A DNA stretch of 64,000 nt. Source: Muscardinus avellanarius (lineage: Eukaryota; Chordata; Mammalia; Rodentia; Gliridae). The stretch spans positions 68,327,575 through 68,391,574 of the forward strand of contig OY726567.1 in the NCBI GenBank assembly GCA_963383645.1, read 5' to 3'. A program made the translations under genes and the position numbers. The notes beneath the pieces were generated by a model, which worked only from the letters and a program-made list of their open reading frames with translations, was not told the DNA's origin and searched no databases. Positions 21,561 through 42,677 of the stretch are shown here, in pieces. Numbering within the stretch: position 1 is the first letter of the stretch; every line of letters begins with the position of its first letter.

Positions 21561-22292
21561 TGTGTGGGACCTGTACTTTCCTTTTAGTAGAATTATGCTG
21601 GAGGAGACCAACTGTGAGAGATGTTTACCTAAATTTAAACTCTAACATGTGAAGATACATGACAGATTGCCATATGTTCTAGGTATGTAGATGCTTCAGG
21701 GAGCTGTGTTATATTTCCTGGACTTGTGAGGACTTCCCATTTATGTCACTGGCAATTTCTGAGGCAGAAGCCATTGTATTCCACTTGCCAAGTCTAACAG
21801 TATGCATCAGCCCCCGCCCCAATGTTTCTAGGAAAGCTCACCTCTATGTTCTTCCATTTGTTGGAGGAAATGAGTTGTCTGAGCCCTCATTCCCTTCTCT
21901 CTGACATATTAGGGCATATATTTGACCCAGTTTTGTACTGATGAGAGCATTTGGGACAGTTTGTCAAGATGGACCATCATATTAGGGACAGATTTCTTGT
22001 GACGCTCTAGAGTTTTCTCCAGCCTCCAAGACAACAATATGAAAAGTAACTACCTCACATTGTTTGGGTTTTTGTAACAGTAAAGTACCTATAAATTTGG
22101 AATTCTGTTCACTGTGTAAGATTATTGAAAACAGAATTGGCTCTATTGCACTAGAGAGTAGACTGCATTTTGCTGGGGAGCAGGGTGTCCCATAATTATG
22201 TGCATCATAGACAGTAGTATAATGAAAGAATGTAGCTCTCTTTCCTGGTTTGGTATAATTTTAATGATTGCTGATGGTCTCCTAGGAAAGAC
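21561..22292 (+). other. KZNF gene 1 3' UTR and flank
   Basis: No clear poly(A) signal could be assigned. No gene recognised. Confidence 0.4.
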
Positions 22293-22524
22293 TATAGGTT
22301 TTTTTTTTTTTTTTTTTTTTTTTTTGTGGGTCTGGGGATGGAACCCAGGGGCATTCGACCTCCAAGCTGCACCCCCTGCCCTATTTTTTATTCCTTTTTT
22401 GAAACCAGGTCTCAGTGAGTTGCAGAGGGCCTCACTAAGTAGCTGAGTCTGTCCGCGAACCCTGATCCTCCAGTCTCAGCCTCCTGAATGCTGGGATTAC
22501 AAGCGTGCGCCACCACGCCTGGCA
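22293..22524 (-). mobile_element. SINE type A
   Basis: Long T-run, 'gggatggaacccaggggcat', body, 'cgccaccacgcctggc'. Confidence 0.88.
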
Positions 22525-22575
22525 AGACTATAGGATTTTATAGTCCTACATTGTGAATTGGATGCCAGAATTTTT

Positions 22576-24033
22576 TTTTAAGTATAAATCAAGCCTTTAA
22601 TACAGATTCAAATCTGGACCCAAGCCTCATCTGTCATAGCAGAGACAGCAAGGGCCCTGATCATAGTTAGCAAGCATCTTTTATACCTTTGCAATGAAGT
22701 TGTTGTTGTACAAAACTGATTGGTTGACCTTTACTTAAACAAAGCAACAACGTAAAGTTTGCAATTTTGCAGGAAGGCATAGATCGTTATGAGCTTGTTT
22801 TGACATATTTTCCAGGATGTGGTTTATGTGCGTATGTCCAAAACACCAGATGGCCTTTTATCTGAAACATTTTTTTAAATTTATTTTTATTGGTGCATTG
22901 TAATCATAAATCACATTGGAATATAAGACTTGAGATGATATACAAGCACACATCATCCAGTTAGCCCTCATCCAGTCCCCATCCCATTCCCTCCCCCTCC
23001 CTCCATCCCATGCTTGTTTGGTAATTAACTTTGATACATGTGTTTATGTACCTCTTGCTTTTTAAAGAGTCTCCATCCTCCCCTTTTCCATACCCTCTGA
23101 TTGGTCACCTTAATTGCTTCACTATAGGGCCCTTTCTATAGCTCGACCACTTCCTGTTGCCTGTTTCCTCCTAGTTATTGCTGATTAGGGGAAGCATCTG
23201 GTTTTAATTTTCTGCGATATTTCTCTGTGCATGCCGTATTGCAAATACCGATCCCACTCTTGACGGCCCCAGTTGTGGCCTAGCTACCCGGTGGACTGAT
23301 CCAGACCTTGCTGGCTCAACAGCAGCCTTGCCTCACGGAAGGCCCTGGTTCTGGCCTCGCTGGCCCCGACACTGGCCTAACCCCTCAGCTGGCTCCAATC
23401 CTGGCCTCAGAGGCCCCAGCACTGGCCTTCCTCACGGCAGGCTCCGATGTTAGCCGATGGCCCCGGCATCGGCCTAACCCCTCGGCAGGCTCTGATCCAG
23501 GCCTCGGAGGCCTCAGTATCGGCCTTGCCTCACGGAAGGCTCCGATGCTGGTCAGTGACCCCGGCACCGGCCTAATCCCTCAGCAGGCTCTGATCCGGCC
23601 TCGGAGGCCCCAGCATCGGTCTTGCCTCGCGGCAGGCTCCGATCCTGGCCTCGCTGGCCCCAGCAACAGCCTAACCCCTCGGCAGGCTCCAATCCCGGCC
23701 TCGGAGGCCTCAGCACTGGCCTTGCCTCATGGCAGGCTCTGATCCCGGCCACGCTGGCCCTGGCACCGGCCTGACCCCTTGGCAGGCTCCGATCCCAGCC
23801 TCGGAGGCCCCAGCACCTGCTTTGCCTCACGGCAGGCTCCGATCCCGGCCTTGCTGGCCCCAGCAGTGGCCTAACCCCTCGGCAGGCTCTAATCCCGGCC
23901 TCAGAGGCCTCAATAGCGGCCTTGCCTCACGGAAGGCTCCGATGCTAGCCAGTGGCCCCGGCACCGGCCTAACCCCTCAGCAGGCTCTGATCCCGGTCTC
24001 GGAGGCCCCAGTACTGGCCTTGCCTCACGGCAG
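22576..24033 (-). mobile_element. composite retrotransposon: VNTR + unique + L1 3' end + LTR-like 3' part
   Basis: Flanked by a 17-bp direct repeat, tggatgccagaattttt (22559-22575 and 24034-24050), with the A-tail side at left, so the element is on the - strand. Read 5'→3' on -: GC-rich tandem repeats (about 24033-23376), a unique part with an LTR-like CCAAT box, and an L1 3' end (about 23050-22875, 'caccaataaaaataaat' then A7). Then comes an LTR-like segment with CCAAT (aaccaatcag), TATA (ggtataaaagatg) and a late attaaa, ending in a short A-run. No protein coding. The layout recalls SVA but the parts are not primate. Confidence 0.72.
23376..24033. repeat. GC-rich VNTR, about 6.7 units of 97-100 bp
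   Basis: Units begin at 23376, 23473, 23571, 23670, 23770, 23870 and 23968, each starting CCTAACCCCTC or a variant, with GGCAGGCTC and GGCCTTGCCTCAC inside. Each unit also looks like a doubled half-unit. The open frames across it (e.g. 23308-24076) are by-products of CpG-rich repetition. Confidence 0.92.
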
Positions 24034-24050
24034 TGGATGCCAGAATTTTT

Positions 24051-24797
24051 GTGGGCTCAAAAATGGGGACACCTGAGGACACAGGAATTTGTGATAGTCT
24101 TTAGTGCCAATGGGAACAGTGTGAATTGGTTTCTTGTTTGTTTGTTGTTCACAGAGGCTCTCACTTAATGCCCAGCACCTTTGAAGGCCATCTCTATTCT
24201 AGGTTCTGCAAAGGAGTTGAATGCCCTGACTCCAATAATTCAGTAGGTTCTATCATTCTAAGATTACAGGGACCAAAGGGAACCTTAACACAGGGAATGG
24301 AAGGGACTAGCACCTGAGAGAAAATTTGCTCCTTGTAAAATGTTCTAGACCAATGTGTACAAAATCCCCCTGGAATTCCAGAGATGTGCATCTTCTGCAG
24401 CTGAGGTCACTGTCAGTTAAAATAAGCTTAAAGTTTTGCATGTTCCTTTGTAGTATCCTCTCTAATGTTCACCTAATGGACTATCATTGCTTTGTCAGCT
24501 AGAAAAACAAGCACAGAGAGAAAGGAACTCTTAAACTAGCAGTATAGTTTTTTGACCTAGACATTATCCTGTGTAGAAATGAACTCCATTGTTTTGGAGT
24601 TAAATAGGGTTACCAAGCCTAGTAAAAGACATGAAAGCGTCATTATTATTATAATGACTATACTAGTCACCCTTAATTTACTTTATGCCCTCTCAGAATA
24701 TCTTCTTATCCCTGGCCTTCCAAGGCAACCATTGCTTTATCTTCACTTATATAATAGATTATAGCTTTTTAGAACTTTATATGATTATGTTTATGAA
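24051..24797. other. intergenic, nothing recognised
   Basis: Short frames only (e.g. 24126-24317 on +). No family signature. Confidence 0.4.
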
Positions 24798-25500
24798 ATT
24801 TTTTTATTTTTATTTTTTTTTGTGTGTGTGTGTGTGCTTCTTGCTGTGTTACCTTTATTATGCTCCTGTCACTTAGACTAGTTTAAAAATATCCTACAAC
24901 AAGAACATTCTATTCACCAGCCACTTTTTCCTCCTTTTTTCTTTTTCTGTTGCTCTTTCTTTTTTGTTGCTGGAGCCCCTGTAGGTTTCTGGTGTCTTGG
25001 GGGTGTGATGTTGCTTGTAGAGGCAGAAACTGTTGCTGCACTGCCAGGGCATGGGGAGGTGGGTGGGCTGCTCACAGTTTTACTGGCATCCAGTTCTGAT
25101 GAACTCCTGCAGTTGCTCCCTGGGTCCCTTTTCCAATCTGATCCTTCTTTTTACCATTCTTTCTTCCTCAGTAGTAAGAACATTCTCACATTGGTAACCA
25201 TCTTTCTGGATCTGGGGTAACTTTCAGGTCATAATTCTTAGGTAATTTTCCTTTTTTCTTTTTCTTCTTTTTCTTCAAATCTCCCTGTCCTTGCTTCTTT
25301 GGTTGACTATCTCCAATAGCTTTTCCACCCTTCTTCCAAACATATGTAGCACCAGAAGAATTTTCAAGAGCCTCGACATCTACTTTTAGAGACATACTAT
25401 CTGATGAGGGCAAGTGTTTACTAAGAGCTTTTGCTTTCTCTGGATCAACAAGTGAGTAAGCAGTGCCATTGAGGTCTTTACACAAGCTATTCAGTGGTAT
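24798..25500 (-). pseudogene. SRP72: SRP72 processed pseudogene, 3' part
   Basis: The reverse strand reads the C-terminal region of signal recognition particle subunit SRP72: LVDPEKAKALSKHLPSSDS, a Lys-rich run, and GKLPKNYDLKVTPDPERWLP. Frameshifts follow toward the C-terminus and a 3' UTR with aataaa (near 24856). A T-rich run at 24798-24822 fits the poly(A). No introns, so it is a retrocopy. Confidence 0.85.
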
Positions 25501-25544
25501 CAGATCAATCAGCCAAAAATGGGCAAAAGAAAAACATAATTAGT

Positions 25545-25680
25545 GACTTAGCACAGCTCTGGAAGCAAAACCCAAAAGATATTCATACCCTGGCGCAGCT
25601 TATTTCTGCTTACTAACTTGTTGATCCAGAGAAAGCAAAAGCTCTTAGTAAACACTTGCCCTCATCAGATAGTATGTCTC
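25545..25680 (+). pseudogene. SRP72: SRP72 retrocopy, inverted 5' piece
   Basis: The + strand reads LWKQNPKDIHTLAQLISAY, a short slip, then LVDPEKAKALSKHLPSSDS. This is the upstream neighbour of the piece at 24798-25500 in opposite orientation, as expected from twin priming. The last 20 or so codons occur in both pieces. Confidence 0.8.
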
Positions 25681-25722
25681 CCAATTCTGAGATTATAAGT
25701 ATGTGCCACCATGCCTGGCTAA
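25681..25722 (-). mobile_element. SINE head fragment
   Basis: Ends 'gtgccaccatgcctggct'. It abuts the inverted SRP72 piece directly. Confidence 0.7.
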
Positions 25723-26883
25723 ATTGTATCTTTTTATTGACATAAACGCCTTAAGCAATGTACCAATTCATAGGTTGGGGTTCTATAAATTAATGAGAAT
25801 TGTAATAAATTTGAAATATTCAAAGGGGGCATATTTATAAAGAATTGATTGCTGAAGTTTTCTAGTATATACATTAGGGATTATTGATAAAAGAACACAG
25901 GCACATAATCCATTTTCTGTATTTTATATGTAGTTCATTCTATACTAGCAAAAAGCACAAATATCACTAATGTTTTGGAGAAGAAAATGGCCCTCATGGA
26001 TTCAGGGCTGGGTCTCCAGGAGCATATCTCACTTTCTACTTATGTGGTGAAAGGAAAAGGCAAAATCACTGTTGAAGCTTTTTTCATAATGGCCTTAATC
26101 CCATTCATGAAAGAGGAGACTTCTGGATATAATCACCTCCTAAAGAGACCACTTTTAATACTATTCCACTGTTTCAACATGAAATTTGAAAATGACACAA
26201 ATATTGAACTCATTGCAGTATCTCGGTAAAGACTATGCTGATCAAGAAAGGCCCAAACCGTGGGTTTATTTACTCGATTATTCATCTCTTCTCTTTTAGG
26301 ATAGACTAGGGCCCTAGTTTCTGTGTGGCTTGTTATACCACACAATCCCTGGTATTGAAAAAGTACCCTGACCCATGGATGAAAACTAAGGTGTTCTGGG
26401 CAGTGGGGGCGGGGAGAGACTTTCCCAAACTTTGGGCTTACATATTTCAGTGAAGCTATAGCAGTAGCACTCACAGCAGAATTCTCAGGAAAGGACATCT
26501 CAAAATAAAGGTAAAATGCCTTGTTTCAGAAAGAAAGCAAAATGAGAGACTCTATTGCTAAGACTATTGCTAAGAAACCTTCAATAGCCAAAGCATTAAA
26601 GAAAATTTGAGGCAGGAAATGAATGAGGTAGAAGTCAAGAGCTCCCGGTGAAAGAGTAGAAGAAATAAAAACTATGTGAATAAATATGACATTCACTACA
26701 CATTTTAAAATATAAGATAATTGATTACTTAAAGCATAAGAGAAATCTTAAGGTTGAAAATACATGCAGCTGTGAATTGCATTGTAGCAGCAAACAACAT
26801 GGGTAAAGGAAGTATACTGTTTTTACAATTCTAACACTTTTAAGTTATATAATATTGGTAGTAAGTTAAATGTATTCATAAAC
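25723..26883. other. intergenic, unassigned frames
   Basis: Two overlapping modest frames (25975-26229 on +, 26133-26498 on -, 121 aa) with no motif I recognise and no splice context. Probably non-coding. Confidence 0.4.
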
Positions 26884-27130
26884 GAGACATAGTGGCATAT
26901 GCTTGTAATCCCAGAGCTTGAGAGGCTGAGACTGGAGAATCGCACAGGTTTGAAGCCAGCCTCAGGTACTTAGGCTCTCAGCAATTTAGTGAGACCATAT
27001 TTCCAAATAAAAAGTATAAAAAAAATAGGTTTGGAAGTATAGCCTGGAGGTAGGACTGGGTTCCACACCAGAGGTCCAAAAGCCCCTGGGTTCTACCTTC
27101 GGTACCACAAAAAAAAAAAAAAAAAAAACA
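26884..27130 (+). mobile_element. diverged SINE with type B features
   Basis: Head 'gtggcatatgcttgtaatcc', tail 'ttggaagtatagcctggagg', long A-run at 27108-27129. Confidence 0.75.
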
Positions 27131-27742
27131 CTAACCTAGTGAAATTTATTAGAAATGAAAGGATTAGTGAAAATCCATTAACATTATCTAGCCTAATAAG
27201 ATATTAAAAAGTAGAATAATTTTACAGCTGTAGTGAATATTTCATAGGATATAATGCAGTATAATTATCAAAATTTTATTTAGTAACTTAAGCTCACTTA
27301 TGTAACAGATTACCAAAAATAAAAGTCAGTATTGCCAGTGTTGAAAAAGTATTTCATTTCAGGTGCCCAGTGTAACTATAATACTGATGCTAATGAACAG
27401 AAAAAGTGGGATGGAGAAAATTCTATAAACCCTCAAATAATATGAGTAAATTTAAAAAATGAAAAGTATGAAACTATTATATCCGTACTATATCAATATT
27501 AAGTATGGATTAATAGCATAATTAATATTAATTAATATAATTAATTAATATATCTTGAAAGCAAGATATTAAGATCTTAGTGAACCTAGAGATATAATTA
27601 CCTCAAATAATAGACTGAGTGTGAAAATTCCCCCAACACTAGGTAATTCATTTGAGACGAAGAAAGAACCTATTTGGCATAAAACTTACTGGCAAACTGG
27701 AAATAGGAGTCAAATGAGGCAGCCTTAGAAAAGAGAGATTTG
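27131..27742. other. AT-rich intergenic DNA
   Basis: Nothing recognised beyond AT-rich runs near 27520-27550. Confidence 0.4.
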
Positions 27743-27958
27743 AGCCAGGTGTGGTGGTACACACTTGTAATCCCAGGATTTGGGAGGCAGAGATCGGAGG
27801 ATCGTGGTTTTCAGACACCCGGACAGCCTCAGCTACTTAGTGATGCCCTTTGCAACTTAGTGAGAAAATAAAGAATAAAAAATTAGGGTTGGGGTGTCGC
27901 TTAGAGGTAGGATTCCCCTGGATTCTATCCGCAGTACCACAAAAAAAAAAAAAAAAAA
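27743..27958 (+). mobile_element. SINE type A
   Basis: Head 'aggtgtggtggtacacactt', shortened body, tail and A-run. Confidence 0.82.
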
Positions 27959-28544
27959 GATTGGAACACAGATTTGTGCATTGCTCTGAAATGCTGGGAA
28001 CATTGGGTGCTAGGAGAAGAGAGGCACTTTGGAAAGAATTATGCAGACTCTTGCAAAAGTTTAGACTAAAGTTAAAAGATGGAAAAATAAGCTGTATTAA
28101 TCCAATATTAATTAGTAATGACACAAGATAGTTATAGCTCTAAACCCCCCAAACTTTAAAGGCTACATTCCTGTGTCTTTCCTTTATAGTAACTTCTGAG
28201 AGAAAGAGATAAGGGACTGCTGAGAACTTACTTTGGACATACAAGTTTTAAGCTTTAAAAGTAAAAATAAGGAACAAAGAGGGCAGCCTACCATGCAGCC
28301 CTCTGACCTTGCCAGGTAAGTAACACATTTTGATCAGTGATATCAGACCCATCTGTCCTTGTGAGGATGAACAAAGAAGACTAACAAAAAGGCTTACACA
28401 GCAGAGATAACAGGCCAGCACCTGTTTTTTGGTAGGAAGAGATTATTGGCTAGCAAGATAGGAGGGACAAGATAATAAATTCCTATAAAAATGCTGCATT
28501 TAGAGGGCATCCGTGTCTCACCTTAGAGGCACTCCATCACATTA
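27959..28544. other. intergenic, LTR-like hints
   Basis: A TATA-like 'cctataaaaatgctgcattt' near 28482 with a GA-rich upstream part could be an old LTR. No ends or duplication found. Confidence 0.3.
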
Positions 28545-28623
28545 TTCTCTGACATGGTGCTCTCACTGGTAGTTATAAATGTGTTGCATTTTCCTACAGT
28601 AGTGCCTACTAAGAAAAAAAACC

Positions 28624-29286
28624 TGGCATGATGGGAAAATAGCTATAAAGCAGTACTGGGGAGGCTGAGACAGGAAGATCATAGGTTTCAGACTAGCCTC
28701 AGCAACTTAGACTTTCAGTAACCAAGCAAGACCCCATTTTTATTTTATTTTTTTTTTTTTTTGCGGTACTGGGGATAGAACCCCGGGGCATTCTACCTCT
28801 GAGTAACCCCTGCCCTATTTTTTATTCTTTATTTTGAAACAGGGTCTCACTGAGTTACAAAGTGTCTCACTAAGTAGCCAAGGCTGTCTGCAAACCACGA
28901 TCCTCCTGTCTCAGCCTCCCAAATGCTGGGATTATAAGCGTGCACCACCACGCGTGGCTGTTTTTATGTTTTTATTTTTATTTTATTTTATTTTATTTTT
29001 GTGGCACTGGGGATTGAACCCAGGGACATCTCTGAGCTACATCCCCAGCACTATTTTATTTTTTTATTTTGAATCAGGGTCTCACTAAGTTGTGGAGGAC
29101 CTCACTAAGAGGCTGAGGCTGGCTGAGAACGTGTGATGTTCAGCCTCCTCAGTACTGGAATGACAAGCATGGTCCACCATGCCTGGCCGAGACCCTTTTT
29201 TGAAACTAAAGATAAAAAAAAGCACTGGAGGTGTAGCTCAGAGGTAGAATGCCCCTTGCATCAGTCTCCAGTATCACAAAAAGAAA

Positions 29287-29340
<54 letters not shown>
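28624..29340. mobile_element. + SINE interrupted by two antisense SINEs, then (AT)n
   Basis: Host + SINE: 28624-28735 and 29189-29285. Inserts on -: 28741-28962 and 28980-29188. (AT)n at 29297-29340. The paralog at 10660-10860 is uninterrupted. Confidence 0.8.
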
Positions 29341-29342
<2 letters not shown>

Positions 29343-29948
29343 ATTGCATAGCATTTACTTGCTGATAGTAATCTCTGTGGACACAAAGTTGAGTCATGTA
29401 TTTAGATGTCTAGTGCCTAGTTGGAACAACTATCTCAGTTGTTTTTTCCATGGCAGAGTTTCTACAAGCCCTAGAGTCTATACAGTCACATAAACACACA
29501 AACAGTACAAAATGTGTCACTTTTCATTTATTATTGAAAGAAAATAAATAAAAGGAGGTGATGCAGCAGAATCCTGCCAGCTCCTTGCACAAGTAGGTTC
29601 ATAGGGTGCAGAAAGCCAAATGAGCACTGTGAGGTGGCACTGCCTTGAACTGCTGCTGCCCCTATTTAGGCTTCAGGATCTGGAGCGAGCCTGGTGCTCT
29701 ATGAAGGTGTCTAAAGAGCTGAAGATCAGGTCTAATGCTCCTGAAGGCTTCCATGGAGGAAAATCTCAGGCCCACCTTTTGAGAAGGGGGTGGGGACCCA
29801 CGGGGGAAAGAAACCCACAGATGCCTTGTTGCATACAATGGCTGCCCCTGCTCTTGGGGGTGGGGGTGAGGAGGCGTCAATCAGGTGTGTTCAGGAATAG
29901 AACCAGAGGCTGTCCAAGCTGCATTCAGAGAGTGAATCCATCAAGTAC
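29341..29948. other. upstream part of duplication unit 2
   Basis: Part matches 10920-11640 ('atcctgccagctccttgca'). The frame at 29620-29955 (111 aa) has no signature. Confidence 0.5.
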
Positions 29949-30237
29949 CATTTGATAAAAATATATCACAACAATAGAAATTTACTCAGCTCTAAAAAAT
30001 AACAAGGGAAAGTATGGAAGTAAAGAATATTATGTTACTTTCCCTCCCTATTTACTCTTTAGCTTCCACATATGAAAGAAAACGTGACCATTCATTTTCT
30101 GTTATTGGTTGATCTCACCTGGGACTACTTCCATCCTTTTTCTGCAAGTGACATAATATTCTTTACTTCCATCCTTTTCCTTGTTCTTTTTTATGGCTGA
30201 GTAAAATTCCATTGTTGTGAAATGTTTTTATCAAATG
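29949..30237. repeat. L1-derived fold-back inverted repeat
   Basis: Left arm 29949-30036 and right arm 30151-30237 are reverse complements with few mismatches, and both come from an L1 3' region ('tttactcagc…'). The loop of about 114 bp is also L1-like. Confidence 0.85.
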
Positions 30238-30407
30238 TTTAATATCTTTTCATTAAACATAGACTAAATGATTTTTAGAAGACAAAAAAGGTGTATTTAG
30301 GAAAACGGAGCTATAGTTGAAGAGAAGGTAATGAAAAAAGTGTTACATTCCAGAGAAAAAGTCCGGAATGACCTGCTTCCAGAAGTGGAAAACAGATGAC
30401 CAAATAC

Positions 30408-30469
30408 TTTTTTGTACTGAGGATTAAACCCAGGGGCACTCTTATCTTTGAGCTACATCACCAGCCCTC

Positions 30470-30510
<41 letters not shown>

Positions 30511-30790
30511 GTCTGGGGGTGGAATCCAGGAGCATTTGACCCCCGAGCTACACCCCCTGCCTATTTTTTATTCTTTATTTGTAAAGAGGGTCTTACTAAG
30601 TAGCTGAGGCTCTCGCAAACCACGATCTTTCAGGCTTAGCCTCCTGAATGCTGGGATTACAAGCGTGCATCACCACACCCGGATGTATATATATATTGCT
30701 GAGGGCCTAAACTGGCCTAAAACCTGTAATCCTCCTACCTCAGTCTCTCAAGTACTGGGAATACAGGCCTATGCCACTGGGTTTGGCCAA
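30408..30790 (-). mobile_element. antisense SINE with a nested antisense SINE and (ATT)n
   Basis: Outer tail 30408-30466, (ATT)n 30471-30505, inner SINE 30508-30686, outer head 30700-30790. Confidence 0.75.
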
Positions 30791-31047
30791 GTAAATCCAC
30801 GAGGACACAACAGGTAGCCATTTTCTTCTCCAAAACTTTGGTGGTATTTATGCTTTTGGTATTGCAGAATGCATCAACTGTAAAATATGGACAACTGATA
30901 TATGCTTGTGTTATTTTATCAATAAATCCTAATGTATATGTGCTAGAAAACTTTAGAAATTAGTGGCTAAAATTGCCCCTCGGAATATTTCAAAGTTATT
31001 CTAATTAGTTTATAGAACCAAAAGCTATGAATTATATTAGACTGCTT

Positions 31048-31051
<4 letters not shown>

Positions 31052-31086
<35 letters not shown>

Positions 31087-31502
31087 GGGGATGGAACCCG
31101 GGGGTTTTCTACCTTCGGGTTACACTCCAAGACCTAATTTATATTTTATTTGGAAATAGGGTCTCAGTTGCTGAAAGCCTAAGTAGCTGAGGGTGGCTTC
31201 GAACCTGTTCAGTCATCCTATCTCAGCCTCCCAAGTACTGGGTTTGCAAATGTGCAACACAACACTGGCTTAGACTGCTTGAGGTTTATTTTTTTGGGTG
31301 GGTGGGGGGCCTGGGATGGTACCCAGGGGCATTCTGCCTCCAAGCTACACCCCCTGCTCTGTTTTTTATCTTTTTTTTTGGGGGGGGGGCTCCAAATTGC
31401 GGAGGGACTCACTAAGTAGCTGAGGCTGTCCACAAACCAAGATCCTCCAGTCTCAACCTCCCAAATGCTGGGATTACGAGTGTGCGCCAGCGCGCCTGGC
31501 TT
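31052..31502 (-). mobile_element. two antisense SINEs led by (GT)n
   Basis: (GT)n 31052-31083, then 31084-31272 and 31300-31502 with heads 'acaacactggct' and 'ccagcgcgcctggct'. Confidence 0.8.
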
Positions 31503-31535
31503 GCTTGAGGTTTTTCTGTAAATAAAAAGAGAAAT

Positions 31536-31615
31536 TAGCCAAGAGTGGTGGTGTATGCTTGCAATCTCAGCCTGAGGAGGCTGAGACAGGAGGATTGCGG
31601 TTCGCACAGTTCTTG
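31536..31615 (+). mobile_element. SINE head fragment
   Basis: 'agagtggtggtgtatgctt' to 'gaggattgcggttc', with no tail. Confidence 0.7.
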
Positions 31616-32239
31616 TGAGTGTGCAAGCTAGGAGGCATCCATCATGCATGAAGCGAGGAAGGAGCGCCAGGTTGTCCAAGATTCATTTAGCAAAAGAGGC
31701 AAGCTAATGATCCTCAAGCAGATGCACCCGCCTTGGCACTGTGCAGAACTGAGACTTCTTGCTGCCTGCTTCACAGCTGCAATGTGATATTTCTCAATAA
31801 AACAATAGTCTGCTCTGTATTTTATACCTTAGGAACTTTCGATGTGAATTTGGAACAGAAACGTAGGTGCCCCAAAGTGCTATGCTTTGTGTTTAAATAC
31901 TGATTCTGCCGGCAGGAGAGGCCTTTCCCAGGAGATCCTGGCAGAAGCCCTGATCCACCCGCTCCAGTGCTGTTGGATACCTGCCTCTGTCCCCACTGCT
32001 TGCGCCCATCGACTCAACACTCCAAGTTTGAGGCATTTGAGGAGCAATGTGATCATTTGTTCGCTTTCAGCTATCAGCAGAGAACTGCTGGGGTTGACTT
32101 GCGGATCTGGGAGACCTGCTGGAGTTGGTCTAAAAGACCTGAAATAACATGTACCAAGTGATCAGTTGTCCTGGAGATTTGGTCAGACTTCGGACTCCTC
32201 AGAAATCAGGATGCGGTCCCTTTAAGACACAGTCAAGCG
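31616..32239. other. upstream flank of KZNF gene 2
   Basis: Partly matches 11880-12030 upstream of gene 1 ('gtgatatttctcaataaa'). No gene recognised. Confidence 0.5.
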
Positions 32240-32678
32240 GCGGCCTCACCTGGGAACAAGGAAGACATTTTCCCATTGGTAGTCTGGGTACTCCAGGCAT
32301 GACTGGGGTTTGAGCAGCCAATATCCCCTCTGGAGCGAGGCTATGGGACTACATTACCCAGAAACTCCTGCGCTGAGCGGCAATGCATTAATCCAATGGG
32401 AAACCAGGAGAGGAGCGTTTCTATGCCTGCGAGTCTCTTGGGCGGGACTTCCGGCCGCTTGCAGGATTGGCTTATCCTTTCAGGCGGGTTTTCAGGGGTC
32501 CCTGGAGATCTTTTTTCCTCTGCCCTGTCTGTTCTCGCTGTCAGTCTTTCTGTGTGTCATGTCAGGATCCAAGTGACGACTGAGAAGGTTGAGAAGGAAG
32601 GTTGAGGGCCAGGGGTACACAGCCTGTGAGGCTGGCGTGGGACCACACTGTCTCCGCCCGCGGGGTCCTCGGAGTCCA
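32240..32678 (+). promoter_or_regulatory. KZNF gene 2 CpG-rich promoter and 5' UTR
   Basis: Parallel to the gene 1 promoter: ACTACATTACCCAGAAAC at 32348 (ZNF143/SBS-like) and an ETS-like ACTTCCGG at 32447, then CpG-rich 5' UTR up to the ATG. The transcription start is not determined. Confidence 0.6.
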
Positions 32679-42137
<9,459 letters not shown>

Positions 42138-42252
42138 AAGGTCATCCTCTCCTACTTCCAGGAATGGGAGATGAATCGTACATGGGGATCTGGACCTTCT
42201 TCCCTTTTGTGATTCCCTTTGTGTTTTATATTTTTATATTTTTTTATTTTTT

Positions 42253-42677
42253 TTTTGTGGTACTGGGATGGAACCTACTCCCAGACCTATTTTATATTAT
42301 TATTTGGATACAGGGCCTCACTGAGGTGCTGAGAATCTCATTAAGTAGCTAAGGTTGGTTTCAAACCTGCACGATCCTCCTGGCTCAACCTCCCAAGTAC
42401 TGAGATTACACGTGTGCACCACCACACCTGACTTTTTGGCTGCATTTTTAAATGAAAGGACCAACACAAAAGTCTTTTTTGTTTTTGTTTTTTGTGTATG
42501 GTACTGCCGTTCCCGGAAGCCCTTCTACCTCTGGACTACACTCCCAGACCTATTTTATACTTTCTTATTTTTGGAAACAGGTCTCTTAAGCCAGCGCGGC
42601 TGGCTTCGAACCTGCGTGATCCTCCTGTCTCCGAGTCCCAAGTGTGGGGATTACAAGTGTGCTTCAACAAGCACGGC
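42253..42677 (-). mobile_element. two antisense SINEs in the gene 2 3' region
   Basis: 42253-42435 shortened, 42487-42677 type B. An aataaa at 42680 just after could serve as poly(A) signal, unproven. Confidence 0.8.

Noticed and set aside
23376..24033. Repeat array as a CRISPR
   Set aside because: Units are contiguous with no unique spacers, and the genome is mammalian.
23308..24076. 144-, 115- and 92-aa frames on both strands over the VNTR
   Set aside because: Tandem GC-rich repeat units with few stop codons; no start context, splice or conserved domain.
26133..26498. 121-aa - strand frame as a gene
   Set aside because: No recognised domain, no splice or promoter context, and overlapped by another chance frame.
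31218..31679. 153-aa - strand frame
   Set aside because: Made of SINE sequence plus flank.
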